From: Triplophysa rosa
Lineage: Eukaryota > Chordata > Actinopteri > Cypriniformes > Nemacheilidae
Length of the DNA stretch: 64,000 bases
Reading direction: 5' to 3'
Assembly (NCBI RefSeq): GCF_024868665.1
Contig: NC_079893.1
Location: forward strand, 9,036,907-9,100,906
Shown here: in pieces, positions 45,512 through 57,147 of the stretch
Layout: each line of letters begins with the position of its first letter
Numbering within the stretch: position 1 is the first letter of the stretch
Made by a program: the position numbers and the translations under genes
The notes under the pieces: model-generated
What the model saw: the letters and a program-made list of their open reading frames with translations, nothing else
The model's database searches: none
Told to the model about the DNA's origin: nothing

Positions 45512-45917
45512 GGATAGAGTGGTCGGGGCTCTTGCCTGGGAGATCGAATAGCGGGTGGTGGAGGCCGGTCACAGGGTGCAAGTGCCGAAAGGGTGCCCAG
45601 TGGGTCGGCTGTTCGTTCTTCCTCGGCTGCGCTCGGAGGTCCTCCAGTGGTGTCATTCCTCCAGGTTGGTCGGCCATCCAGGAGTCAAGGGAACCCTGGC
45701 GAGCGTATGTCAACGGTTCTGGTGGCCATCGGCCTCCGACGATGTCAGACAGGTCATGTTGGCTTGCCCGGTCTGCGCTCAGAGCAAGACCTCTCGCCGT
45801 CCACCTGCAGGTCTGCTCCAGCCCCTTCCCATTCCCTCCCGACCCTGGTCACACATTGCTCTGGACTTTGTCACTGGCCTTCCTAGCTTCCCTCCACCCG
45901 GGAGATGTCCCAACTGA
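45512..45917 (+). pseudogene. gypsy integrase N-terminal part (shifted frame)
   Basis: A frame different from the upstream pol frame encodes the integrase zinc-binding region ([10 protein letters not shown], then CPVCAQSK) and the first core motif [11 protein letters not shown], with catalytic Asp at 45864. A TAG at 45549-45551 breaks the linker before it. The segment ends after FPPPGRCPN, where a deletion changes the frame. The linker that normally joins RNase H to integrase is mostly missing, and an 8-bp inverted repeat (CTCTATCC/GGATAGAG, 45497-45519) marks the junction. Confidence 0.85.
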
Positions 45918-46795
45918 TGGTGGACCACGTCTTCCGACTCTACGGTCTTCCGGTCGACGTTGTGTCCGATAGGGGTCCTCAGTTCACCTCCCGGTTCTGG
46001 AAAGAGTTCTGTAGGCAGATCGGGGCCTCTACGAGTCTGTCCTCTGGCTTCCATCCTCAGACCAATGGACAGTGCGAGCAAGCCAATCAGGAACTTGGAC
46101 GGAGACTCCGCTGTCTGACATCCAACAATCCCGGCTCCTGGAGCCAACAGCTCTCATGGGTGGAATACGCTCACAACTCCCTTCCTGTCTCAGCCACAGG
46201 TATGTCTCCATTTGAATGCTCTCTTGGGTATCAACCTCCTCTGTTTTCCCTTCAGGAACTTGATGCTGCGGTTCCCTCAGCTCTGGCCTTTGTCCGACGG
46301 TGCCACTGGACTTGGACGAGGGCCAGAGAGGTTTTGGCCCGAACCTCTCTGAGGACCAAAGCAGCGGCCGACCGTCACCGGACCTCTCCCCTCGCCTATG
46401 TGTGCGGTCAACGGGTATGGCTTTCCACCAAGGACCTGCCTCTCCGGGTGCCTTCACGCAAGCAGGTCCCCAGGTTCATTGGGCCATTCCATATCGCCAA
46501 GGTGGCTAATCCGGTGGCCGTGCGGCTCAAGCTTCCTCCTACTCTTGGTCGAGTTCACCCTGTATTTCATGTGTCCAGGGTTAAGCTCGTAGTCATATCT
46601 CATCTCAACCCTGCCAGTTCTCAGCCCACCTCCCCCCCCCCGTGGCTCGTTCGCCGCCGCGGCAGGGGCTTCCAGTACTTGTTGGACTGGGAGGGTTATG
46701 GCACAGAGGAGAGGTCATGGATACCGTCTCGGGATGTGCTGGACCGGTCGTTGATCGTGGACTTCCACCAGAGACGAGGTGAGCCCCTCCCCTAG
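45905..46795 (+). pseudogene. gypsy integrase core and chromodomain
   Basis: This segment returns to the pol frame and carries the second catalytic Asp (VVSDRGPQF, 45968) and the catalytic Glu (GQCEQANQE, 46076), 35 residues apart as in DD35E integrases. It then holds the DNA-binding C-terminal domain ([20 protein letters not shown]) and finally a chromodomain ([17 protein letters not shown], about 46668-46720). The first Asp lies only about 35 codons upstream, against roughly 60 in related integrases, so part of the core is deleted together with a frameshift. The gene ends at TAG 46793-46795, 30 bp before the 3' LTR. Confidence 0.88.
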
Positions 46796-46806
46796 CGCCT
46801 AGAGGC

Positions 46807-46823
46807 GCTGGTGGGGGGGGGGT
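46807..46823 (+). other. Polypurine tract
   Basis: GCTGGTGGGGGGGGGGT immediately precedes the 3' LTR start (46826). It is G-rich, and two bases separate the tract from TGTCA. In LTR elements this primes plus-strand DNA synthesis. Confidence 0.75.
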
Positions 46824-46825
46824 AC

Positions 46826-47656
46826 TGTCACGACTCAGGTCGGGTCGGGGTATTGTCTGCACGGGAGAGATCTTGTTTTTGTCAGTCAACGGCCTCCACG
46901 TGCTCGGAGTCTGCGTCATTGTTCCCGCCCTCGTGTCTCCGTTAGGGCTTTCCTTGCACTGGTGTTTTTCCACTCGACTCTTACACCCCTGTTCTCACTT
47001 CCCTCATTAAGCTCGCTTATCCCTGCGATTGCCCCACACCTGTTGACTATTCTCTCCTCATCTACTTTCCCTTTATAATCCCTCAACGTCTCTTGTCCTG
47101 TGTCTGACCGTTGTATGTAATTTCCTACTCAGACTGACCTAGGTGTAGCTGCGGCTTGCCTATTGTTTTTTTACCTAGTGTTTCCTAGCCTTAGCCACAG
47201 TCCTAGCCATAGTCCTAGTCCTAGCTCCGCTTTTGTCATTATCACGACCGTGCTTCACTCTGTTCTTCCTAGCCTGTCTGGTGTTGCTCTCACCACTCTC
47301 CTGTCACGTCCCCAGGTCTGCTCTCTGTCTCCGCAGCTCCCGTTGGCGTCCCGACCGGCGGCCTTCCTCCACTTCCGGATTAGCAGCAGTCACCTCTGGG
47401 TCGCTATCACCACCCGGACTTATCACCTCTCTCTCCTCGTGAGAGTTTGGTCGAGGGAGTTCCTCGAACCCAGACGACAGACCTCGGCGGTGGATGCTCG
47501 GCACTCTTCGGAGTTCTCAGCCATTCCGGTGGTGTATTTATCTGTTTCCCGCAACCGAGTTTCCTCTGGCTGTTTGGTGTTGTGACTGTTGCCAATTATT
47601 AATAAAACTTTGTTCTCCCCGCATTTGGGTCTCTCTCAGCTTTGTCGGCCATGACA
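46826..47656 (+). repeat. 3' LTR of the gypsy element
   Basis: 831 bp, TGTCACGACTCAGG...GGCCATGACA. TATA at 47074, transcript start counterpart near 47102 and poly(A) signal at 47601 are conserved with the 5' LTR. It has an extra CTCCACTTCCGG near 47368 and lacks CTTACCCC, and it carries the inverted version of the 25-bp segment at 46881-46905. Confidence 0.95.
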
Positions 47657-47661
47657 AGAAA
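47657..47661. repeat. Target-site duplication AGAAA (right)
   Basis: Identical to 42353-42357, confirming that the two LTRs belong to one insertion. Confidence 0.9.
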
Positions 47662-47948
47662 GCTATATTTTCCTTTCCACCAACCAACTGCTACAAACTA
47701 AAAGACTATAAATAAAAGCAATTGAGCCACACCATGATCAAGGCCTACAGAATCAATCATCTCAACGTTTCTGTCTGCGGCAGAATCTGTTTTGCTGATT
47801 TAATTACAAGTCAACACACATGTTAACTAGAAATGGTCATTCTGCTTCCATGTTTTGTGCTACTTTTTGGGGAAATGGAAAAAACGTAGTATTTTTTAAA
47901 CAAATAAACACTCTGTTGTACAGATTTACTATATGTATGGTCAGATAA
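47662..47948. other. Short gene-free stretch
   Basis: No gene or element end recognised between the gypsy element and the next hAT-like element. Confidence 0.4.
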
Positions 47949-47956
47949 TTGCCTTA

Positions 47957-48968
47957 TAGGGGTGTAACGGTTCAAAGTACTCACGGTTCGGTTTGTGTCA
48001 CGGTTTTAGGGTCACGGTTTTAGGGTCACGGTTTCGGTTCCAGTTCGGTGTGTGCTTTGTTCAGGGAAAATGGACTACTGAAAAACAAAAATAAGAACAA
48101 ATAATCAAACTACAAGTAACAGCACCAATAAAACAGAGCAAAGCAGAAAATAAAATAAAATAAGATACTGTATATATACCTTTTAAGGTATAGAAATGGA
48201 TTAAAGTAATCAAATATAACATAACATTGCATATGTACAAATTAAATAAAAATGAATCATAATTGAAGTTACAGAAGCTGTTGAGTTACAAGCAGTGAGT
48301 GATTTCCTTGACTTTTAACAGACAGCAGGAATATGCTGCTGTCGCTTTAAGAGGAATGCAACAGATCCAGTACACTGATACTGTACACATGCGCTGTTTT
48401 TCGTCCGTTTCGTCCGTTCACTTAAGACATAACCTACTATGTTTGTTAATATACTCGACAAGAGGGGCATGTTAACCTACTTCATGTGTGAATTTGTCCG
48501 TTTAAGCGCAAGACTTAAAAGACAACTCAATATTTGCGCCATGTCTGAGACTCCGCTTTCCTTGTGGGCGCTTCGGATCGTCTCACAGCGCGCAAGAGAG
48601 TTTTCTTGTGCATCATCTTGCACTTAAATGTTTCAATTGGCAAGACTTGAATGAGTTTAGTTTAAACAGCAACATATGCTGTTCAGGTCTCACCTGCACT
48701 CGCGCGCTCACAACACCCGGGTGATGACAGTATAAATGACTGGTCATATTACAGCATACGTCAATCCTATTGAAATTTGTCCACGTTATTTGATTTGTTG
48801 TAGGGATCGACAAACATACATTAGCTGAACTTTGTCAGTCTGTTTTACACATGATAATTTTTAACGAACCATATTATAAATGCTTCGTCAGATTTAAGAT
48901 CCGGCGTCCAAGCGCGTTGGTGGAGAACGATGCGGTTAAATTTTTTACCCAGAACCGTTACAATCCTA
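47957..48968. mobile_element. hAT-like non-autonomous transposon, 1.0 kb
   Basis: The left end TAGGGGTGTAACGGTTC and the right end (reverse complement) TAGGATTGTAACGGTTC form inverted repeats. A perfect 8-bp duplication TTGCCTTA lies at 47949-47956 and 48969-48976. TCACGGTTTTAGGG words repeat near the left end. No transposase frame is seen. Confidence 0.87.
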
Positions 48969-48976
48969 TTGCCTTA

Positions 48977-49916
48977 TATTGTCAGTACAGTATTAATATT
49001 TTAACAAATCAACCTCAAATCAATTTGACCAGCGATTGTGGAACATACTGTACGTTTTGTCCCTAATCACAGCTGCATCTGATGCAGTGAATGTATCGAA
49101 TCATAAAACGAGTGAAAAACACTTAATTCGAGTTAATGCATTATAAAACTAAACATTAACACATTAGAAGACCAAATTCATTACACACCTTATTAAGTAT
49201 ACCATCAAGCAGATGAGCTCAGAATACAAGCACAACAAGTAAAGTTTAACATTAAGTACTTTCCCATAAAGAAAAACATTATAAAGAAAACCTGTGATAG
49301 TAAAAAACTAAATTCTGTAAATACCTCATTGACAAAGCTTAGTATGTGCACGCATGGTGATGAGCCAAGAATGTGAATGCAACATGCTCACATTAAGCAT
49401 TATGCTTCCATAGAACATTAAAGGATCCATCAGAGTACATTCATCTTTTTAGAATGCCCCTGTGCATTACGTTTTTATCAACTTACAGGTTATAAAGTTT
49501 ATGGTAGCTATGGGGGCTCAGAATTTTCTGTCATTCGGCCAAAATCTCATGCTATAAAAGATGAAGTGCTATGTAATGGCTACTGGCTATGCACTGACTC
49601 TTCTCCACTCCTCAAATAAACAAATACATAAAATATATCCAATAGAGTTACAAGGTTTGCTAACAAGCTCTAACTTTACATTGGTTTAAAATTTGCAAAA
49701 CCCACTTACAGATTGACCAAGAGCAATAATTTATGACAAAAATAAAGATGACCAAATATTAGTGTTGCAGAGGTCACGTTAACCAAAAATTCTCTGTCAT
49801 TGATGAATTTCTTTTACCAGTCTGAAGGCCGTCCGTCATTTTGACGGATTACAATGAGGGCATTTTGTAATCTCCATTTATGTCAAGGTGACTTCAACTT
49901 TATTGGGTATTCAGTT
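48977..49916. other. Gene-free stretch
   Basis: No gene recognised; AT-rich. Confidence 0.4.
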
Positions 49917-50185
49917 GTATTAAAGGAACAATACGGCATTTTTAGGAGGATCTATTGACAGAAATACAATATAATATACAAAACTATTTCTTCAGAGGTG
50001 TATAAAGACGTTACGTAATGAACCATTAAGTTTGTAATACCTTAGAATAAGCTATTTATATCTACATACAGAGTGGCCCTACATACATTGAATTCGCCGC
50101 CATGTTTTGAACAGCAGCCCTAAACCGACAAACGACTCTACAACGCGCGTTTCCTCTTCCTCTCCACTGCGGTATCATGGTGAAA
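49917..50185 (-). repeat. Dispersed repeat family A, copy 3
   Basis: On the minus strand it follows the right half of copies 1 and 2, including TTTAGGGCTGCTGTTC, ATAGCTTATTCTAA, TTATACACCTCTGAAG and CAATAGATCCTCCTAAAAA, and ends TTCCTTTAA. This copy keeps the terminus that copy 2 lacks. Confidence 0.65.
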
Positions 50186-52830
50186 CGGATCGTGGGATGA
50201 TCCGTATGGATCATGCTCTCCGGTTCGGAACGCATGTGACCTGCAGATGTACTGAAAGTTTATTCACCATTGAGTAAAAGAGTAAAACTTTCTCTCGCTC
50301 GCTCTCCAGTTTCATCTCCAACGCGCTCTCGCTCTCTCTCTCAAGTATCTGGACGAGTAACAGTTACAATATGTGTTACAAAAGTTACAAGCATGTGCTC
50401 TCAGCGCTCTCTTCAGTCAGTGGACGCGTACCACTTTCTTTCCTCGTATATGCACTGCAGCTTTCGGGGTGACGACGAAATGAAAGTCATGGCATCAAAC
50501 ATAAGTGCCTTTTCCGTCTTTTAACTGCTTGTCTATGAAGCAGATGCACAAAGAGGCAGATTTTTTTTCCGTTTAAAGAATATTAAAAGTGCCAGGTAGA
50601 GTATGTGTGAATGATAACAATAGCCTGAATTATGCTTATTTATGATTTATTTTGTGACAGGCGAGCATGCAGCTTACCAGCTTTGATTATGCTTTACTGC
50701 AATCTTAATGGTTCATTTCAATGGGATATTTAATAAATATTTCAATTCAGTTGTGTTAACATTTCTCAATGAACTAACATGAATAAACAACTGGATTTGT
50801 ATTAAGTAACATTATCAAATATTAATAAATGCTGTAAAAAGAGATTTATTGTTAGTTCATGTCCGAATGCATTATGTAATATTTTGAATCAATTGAAATG
50901 TATTGGAAATGAATAAATTTAACCATGTTTTAAGGTTTTAGATTATTTTAAGTGTAAATAGTGTACTTTCTCGTTTCACCTCAGCAGACAGCAAACATGG
51001 AGACAGGTACACCTGTAGGGCTGTATCATAGATTTACAGTATACCTGACACTCATATGTAGGTCGGTGTGCACTGCATCTATAATGGTAAACAAGCGGAG
51101 TCTTACAGTATACCCAGTTCAATGTGTTGTGATTTGACGTGGTTGCCAGGATAAAGCAGCAAGAGTACCGCAGACAGGCCTCCACGTGATCTCTTGACTA
51201 CACTGACCCATTTGGTCTGCGACTGCTCTACCAGATAAACTACCATTACTCAATACAAACTGTGGGATCTCAGCAGGGCTGCAAACACGGACAAATGTCC
51301 TTTTTCCCATTTTACTTATAGAGATAATGGTTTACTTGTTATGATTCATACATCACTTGTGCTGCATGGGCAGTTGCAGAGCTCTTATAACACGTGACAC
51401 CTCGGCGCGGCAGCGGATTTCTTTCTTTTTGAGCACAAAAGGCTTGCGGGAAACCTGGCAAAAGGGGACAAAAAATAGACACATCGAGACGGCACAGGTT
51501 GAATAGGCCAATCAAAAGATGCCACTGATACTGGTGTGAAGCTAGATATCGGTAAATGAGACCCATTTAAGCTCTCAGAAACAAACCCTGGGAGAGTTAT
51601 GGGGTCGCGTGCAAAGTGACAGCACAGATAAGCAGGGAAATTGAGGGCAAAAAGAAGCGGTTGATGAAATGTTAAATTTAATCAATTCGCTTGGAATAAG
51701 TAGAGCCGTTTCGAAATGTCAATAGAGACTAGCATGCACACCACACGTTCACGCATGAGAATAGTACATCCTTTAACAAATCTAAAAATAGGTACTGATC
51801 CCCAGTATACATTACATTTTAATACCAGTGGAGAATCATTATTTACATTTTTCTGTCAGTTTTTCTGCACTAAAATGTGTTTTTGCTACAATGCACACTG
51901 AGAGAAGTGCTATAGAAATGAAACGTAATTGAATTGAGAACTGCAAAAACATATTCCAGGGCTCCCAAATAACTTTTTTTACAAAGAGCACTGTAGCCCC
52001 TGACTAAAATGTTTAGGACCAGAAAATTTAGAGGCACACCTTAAATCAGCCTGCATTGCAATTATTGACATTTTCCCCAAAAATAACTGTATTACTGACA
52101 AATGCATTGATAATAAATAGACTTAACTCACAGAAATAACAATGTGCAGTTTTTTTAATGCACATTTGTACAGAAATGTATGTTGATGATCTTGCTACCA
52201 TATCCTCTAATATCTTTATTTTGTGCCAAGCGCGTTTCATTTGAACCCTTTCCGCTACGTGAGCACTGCTTCTCCCACCAAAGTCGCGTCGCATAAAGAC
52301 CTGCTGACACCAAGAGCAGGTAAATAACATTAAATAAACACAACACGGTAGTGGGAGGGAATGGGAGTCATTCTTCCGGGATTGGGACGGGATTTCCCTC
52401 CCACTTTTTTCGCGGGATTGGGATGGGACGGGATTTTTTTGTGGGAGTGGGATGGGAGAGGTTTGAAAATTCACTCCCGTGTCACCCTCTAATCTCAACA
52501 TGTTTAATGAACGGTCCGGTGCACAGGGTCACTGTTAAGGCTTGACATACATTTTAATAATCTATCAGTGACAGTTTGTTATTTTACTGTACAGACTCGC
52601 TCATAATGCACTGTCACCCCTTTGGTTAAACGCAGGTTGAATGTCTATGATTAATGACAGCAATAGGAGTTGATTACTGTTTGGACATCATGTTAAATTA
52701 GAGCTCCATTAGTCCATAAACAGAATTGATGGGCTCAAGGTCTTTATGTCTCTAGTGGAAACTAGAATATGAGTAGGCATAGACACTCGTAAGACTTGTA
52801 CCTTGTCTAAAATTGATCGCTTATTCTCTA
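50186..52830. other. Gene-free stretch with a low-complexity GGGA block
   Basis: The segment 52345-52480 repeats GGGATTGGGATGGGACGGGA-like words, and the 151-codon minus-strand frame across it is derived from this. Other open frames lack domains. Confidence 0.45.
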
Positions 52831-52987
52831 CACTGTAAAAAAACTGCAATTTTACAGAATTTTACAGAAAATTACAGTAAAAGACCACAAATTTACAAGA
52901 AAACGGAAAAACAGGAAAACTGTTATTTTACAGAATATTTACAGATATTTCTGGCACCCCAGTTTTTTTATGGGATTTTTACAGCAC
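52831..52987. mobile_element. CACTGTAAAAAA-type MITE, copy 2
   Basis: Left end CACTGTAAAAAAACTGCAAT and right end GGGATTTTTACAGCA, with internal TATTTCTGGCACCCC shared with 32892-33088. The right terminus has one change from CAGTG. Confidence 0.7.
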
Positions 52988-55900
52988 TTTTTCATAATCA
53001 TTTATTGGTCAAATGCTGATCAAAATTAATGGAGAGAACTGTAGAGCTACGTAGAACTAACTAAGCCTTGTCTGTGAAACCAGGCCGTAGTGTGCTGGTG
53101 GTTTTTAAACAAGGTATATACTAAAACAAGGCATTTTAAGTAGGGCTGAGTATCGATTCTGAAGTTCCGATTCCGATTCACAAGCTCTCCATTTGACTCT
53201 CGATTCGAGTCAATGATTATAGATTTAATACAAATCCTATAGATATTTCTAAAAAAGATCAATAAACATCCGATTACAATGGTGAATAAAAAAATGAAAT
53301 GAGGAGCCACAAACCTGTATATTATGTGAAGGTGAAGTTAAATTCGAGGACACACTCGCATCCGCCATGTTAATTAAGCAATGAATGAAGGATACGCTCC
53401 CTGTTGTAAAAAGAAAAGTGACATCTAGCGGATAGTAGTAGCAATAACATTCACGTTAATGAATATTCGGGGCTTGGGGAAATATGAAAGAAAAAAATAG
53501 ATTCACGGCATTTGAGAATCGATATTGAATCGACCGCATTTTAAAAAACGATTAATCGATTTTTTATTTTTTAATATTAAGCACAGTTTTACAGAACTAT
53601 AGAGTTCGGCTCATAAATCAACATACAGGGAGTATCTTGCAGGAACTGCAATTAATGCAGCATTAATAATGTTGTTTCCCATACAATATACGGTCCGCCC
53701 AGGTATATTAATGGCCGCCCAAGTATATTTGGCGTCACATTTTGTAATTTTTTATATATCCGCGATAATATATATCTGTGATCGATTAACTAAAAGATGA
53801 AGCGCTTCCGCGTCTTCTCTCTTTCCTGACTTGTTTGATGCGAGTTGACACTTGGCCGTGTGCATGTCTGCTCTCCCGTGTTAGCATGCACTCTCTTTCT
53901 TTGTAAACAGCGTTTTGACGTATTTCCGTATTCGACCCACTTCAAAGTGCGCGGCTGAGAGTGCATGTGTCTGAGTGCGCATGCGTGGCTGAGAGTGCAT
54001 CTCGTCTGCAGCCAGACACTATTGTCAGATCGGGTCAGCCTTCTAGATAACATGTAGGTCTCGGTCTAATCACAGTAGGAGTGAGTTAATGAGCGTATGT
54101 AAGTGAGGGCCTGTCTATGCGCCAGTGAGTTTTTGCTGTAAATAGGGGTCACTCAGAGAGCGGTGAGCTGTGAATACAGTACATGCATATATGCGGAGCC
54201 CATTACTGCCCATGTGTTGTACGTGTTTCTGTACTTTTTAATAGACACGATCCACATATGTGAAACATTTGTTTACAAAACCTGCAGACTCCATTAAAAT
54301 ATTCCTTATTGAAAACAAAAAAGCAAAATACAAGCCATCTGGGAATAGAAAGTTTTAGCACTTTATTGCAGTGACATTGAGTGACATAAATATATATCCA
54401 GTATATGGCATAGTGGGTGTACTTTTAATCATTACAGTTTATGAAATATACAATAACAACTGTTGTTTGTTTTCCAGCAGAGTATGCAAATAAAAATTAG
54501 ATGTAATGTCCGAAAATGCTCTGCTTCAAAGATGTACATTTGCTATTATCATTGGAAGATAAATTAATAAATTCCTGATTAAAACAGTCAAAGTTGTCTA
54601 TCTTATGAATTCATGAATATGTTACTGGGGTGATTTGAAATGAGAATGAGAAAAGTGTATTGTTGGGCTTAAAAGATGAGATAGTATGCTGACTGGGATT
54701 CACATTTCCCAATCAGAATGCTTTGTCTGTGTACAATGACAGTAAATCCCCTCATTTGCCATTATAATAGGTATATTTTTGAAAATGGATATTGGAAAGC
54801 AAAGCCACATGGGCTGTTACAAAGCAGGCAGGTGTAGAATTCATTAGCGGAGTGTGACATTACCATCTGAAATGCACATTGAAGCAATTAATGCAACTTT
54901 CTAACTAACATGACAACTGTATCTCTTCTTTCAAATAAACGCATCCAGTGGACATGGCGAGGATTAGTTTGCGTGTTTTGAATGCACTGAGAGCTCTTTT
55001 GTACTTCAGACGACATCAATCTATTTTGATGCTCAGAGAATGAATCTCTCTGTCCACTTCATTTCCTCAACGTCACCATGAAAACACATCACATAATGAA
55101 TGCACACACGCACGTCTTTTCACAGCCTGGCAATAACAACCAGCTGACATGCATCCAAAATTTACATTATAGCACACCTGCTAAAGGCGAGTTAATTGGG
55201 GTTTTTTACAAGCCAAAATGCCGTACTTTGCATTACTTATATTAAAAAATATATACATTTTTGTCTTCATGATAAAGAGATGTTGTCATTTTTGTCCTTG
55301 CGTATTAGTGACAAACATCTCATGCTAATGTGTTACTACAAGCTTAAGCAAACACAAGCAGTGCTCAGGTGGTACGCAATGACTGCTTTCTAAAAAAAAA
55401 TCTGATGTGGATTTTCCACACAAGTTGAAAGAGAAAAGTTGTTACAAATGTTTTCTACAGTGAAATCGTATATCTGTAATCGATTGCATCAGACTTTTTT
55501 ACACTTCCAGATTCTCTCTAGTGGTGTAACGCTATTGTAATGGACGGGCACGCACTGGGGGGCCCCCAAAAATCTTATTTTTGATGTGAATAAATAGGAC
55601 TTTTACTTTGGTGTTAATTTTTCCCTACTGTTTGGTGATCACAGTATCCTTTGTCGTCATTGTTGTTATCCAATCGTAATGGAGAATAGCTACAAAAGGC
55701 TGAAGTTCCTCTTAACATATTTAATTTACGTAGCCTTTAGACTGTTTCATCGGACGCGCATGCCTGCCCCCAGCTAACTTCCGGTTTGTGTTTGGTTGGC
55801 TAGTGTCTAATAATATAACTATTTATATATTTTTTTAATTTATGTTAATATTAACTTATATTATTATTTTATTGTATAATAATTGTATTAAATAAACTAT

Positions 55901-56566
55901 TGGCTGAATTTTGTTGTATGTTCATTTTATTAAATAAACACTTTGTTGAATGGATCCTGGAGTTTGGTCGCATTTAAACAAACCGTATGGTACATTGACA
56001 TCTAGCGGTTGAGCTTGGTATCAGGGTCTAAATTCAAAATATTGGAGAGACAAGTTTAGCCAAGAAACGATTCTTCTCGGTTTATTTTGATTGTTATCAG
56101 AAATAATCTACAGACACTCTATTGTTTGTGAATGTGTACCAGAAGTTAAGGTGGGGTCACAAAGTGTGCATGCGCAGTAACTTTGTTTATGTTGTTAAAA
56201 TGAAACCGTCTATAGCCTACTCAACTCCCGAATAAGAAAGGCATTTTATGCACCTTGCAGAAGTACACGCGTTAGTCTCATTCATAGATCATATTTTACA
56301 CATGTTTAACGACAATAATGTTATAGCCTAACAAACAATAATTGTTAAATGTTCCATGTGGATTTTGAATAAATTAGACGTTCATTCACACTAGGAAGTT
56401 TTTAAAGAATAGCAATGTGCATAGAGCATTGATTATTTATATACAATAATTAATGCCAATTTACTTCATTTACAATAATTAATACTAATTTACTTAATTT
56501 ACTTTTAAAAAAATGCATTTACTTAAGGATACATACATTTGTCAATGAAATAATGACACAACATTG
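52988..56566. other. Long gene-free stretch
   Basis: A degraded hAT-like segment lies at about 53137-53560 (TAGGGCTGAGTATCGATTCT at the left, ATCGATATTGAATCG words at the right). No gene is supported. The AT-rich block 54260-55180 shows no repeat I recognise. Confidence 0.45.
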
Positions 56567-57147
56567 TAGGGCTATATAAATAGGGGATATAAATCGCGAT
56601 TCACACTAATTATAAATGTCTAAATCAATTCTGAAATAGATTCTCGGTTTTATGCACAGCTCTTTGATCAGTAGGAAGTACTGCTCGATCTAAAATCACT
56701 ACGAGATTGAGTCATTTATAACGTGCATTTGAAAAAGCAATACTCGTCAAACATCATTATAAATATACTTTATTATCATGAAAATACCTGAAAACGCTCA
56801 AGGTTGTTGTTAATACGTCATAGGTCAAAGAGCATACGGGTCACATGACCATAAAACATAGCGGACGCAGTATGTCCGAAATGTATTCATACTACTCCCA
56901 CTCATACTTTATATAGAACGTACTGTTTTAACGGCCGATAGGTAGGTTTTCATTTTTAAATTCAGTACGTACTGTCACAGTATGCGATTTCGGACACAGC
57001 GCCTGTGTGTAAATCATTCTTCTTCTGTGTCCCATATTCAGAGTTTCTGCACGATAGCGCCCTCTGGCTTTCAGATGTTGCGGCATTTAACCGTAATTCA
57101 TTGAGGAAACTGAGCATAAGAATTGCACGATATATCGCCCAGCCCTA
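56567..57147. mobile_element. Probable hAT-like MITE
   Basis: The left end TAGGGCTATATAAATAGG and the right end (reverse complement) TAGGGCTGGGCGATATATCG share the TAGGGCT start. The flanking octamers CAACATTG and CAACGTAG agree at six of eight positions, compatible with a mutated 8-bp duplication. Confidence 0.5.

Larger units (their letters stand above)
42358..47656 (+). mobile_element. Ty3/gypsy LTR retrotransposon (Tf1/sushi-type chromovirus), defective
   Basis: The element has two LTRs (848 and 831 bp) with TGTCA...TGACA ends, a 5-bp target duplication, a polypurine tract, gag with a zinc knuckle, and pol in the order protease, reverse transcriptase, RNase H, integrase, C-terminal chromodomain. 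That order and the chromodomain place it among chromoviruses. The candidate self-priming site suggests the Tf1/sushi group. It cannot move on its own: gag lacks its capsid core, RNase H has a nonsense codon, the RNase H-integrase linker is deleted, and integrase is frameshifted. Confidence 0.92.

Noticed and set aside
52046..52501. 151-codon minus-strand frame
   Set aside because: Ser/Pro-rich part is a GGGA-type low-complexity block and the rest lacks any domain.
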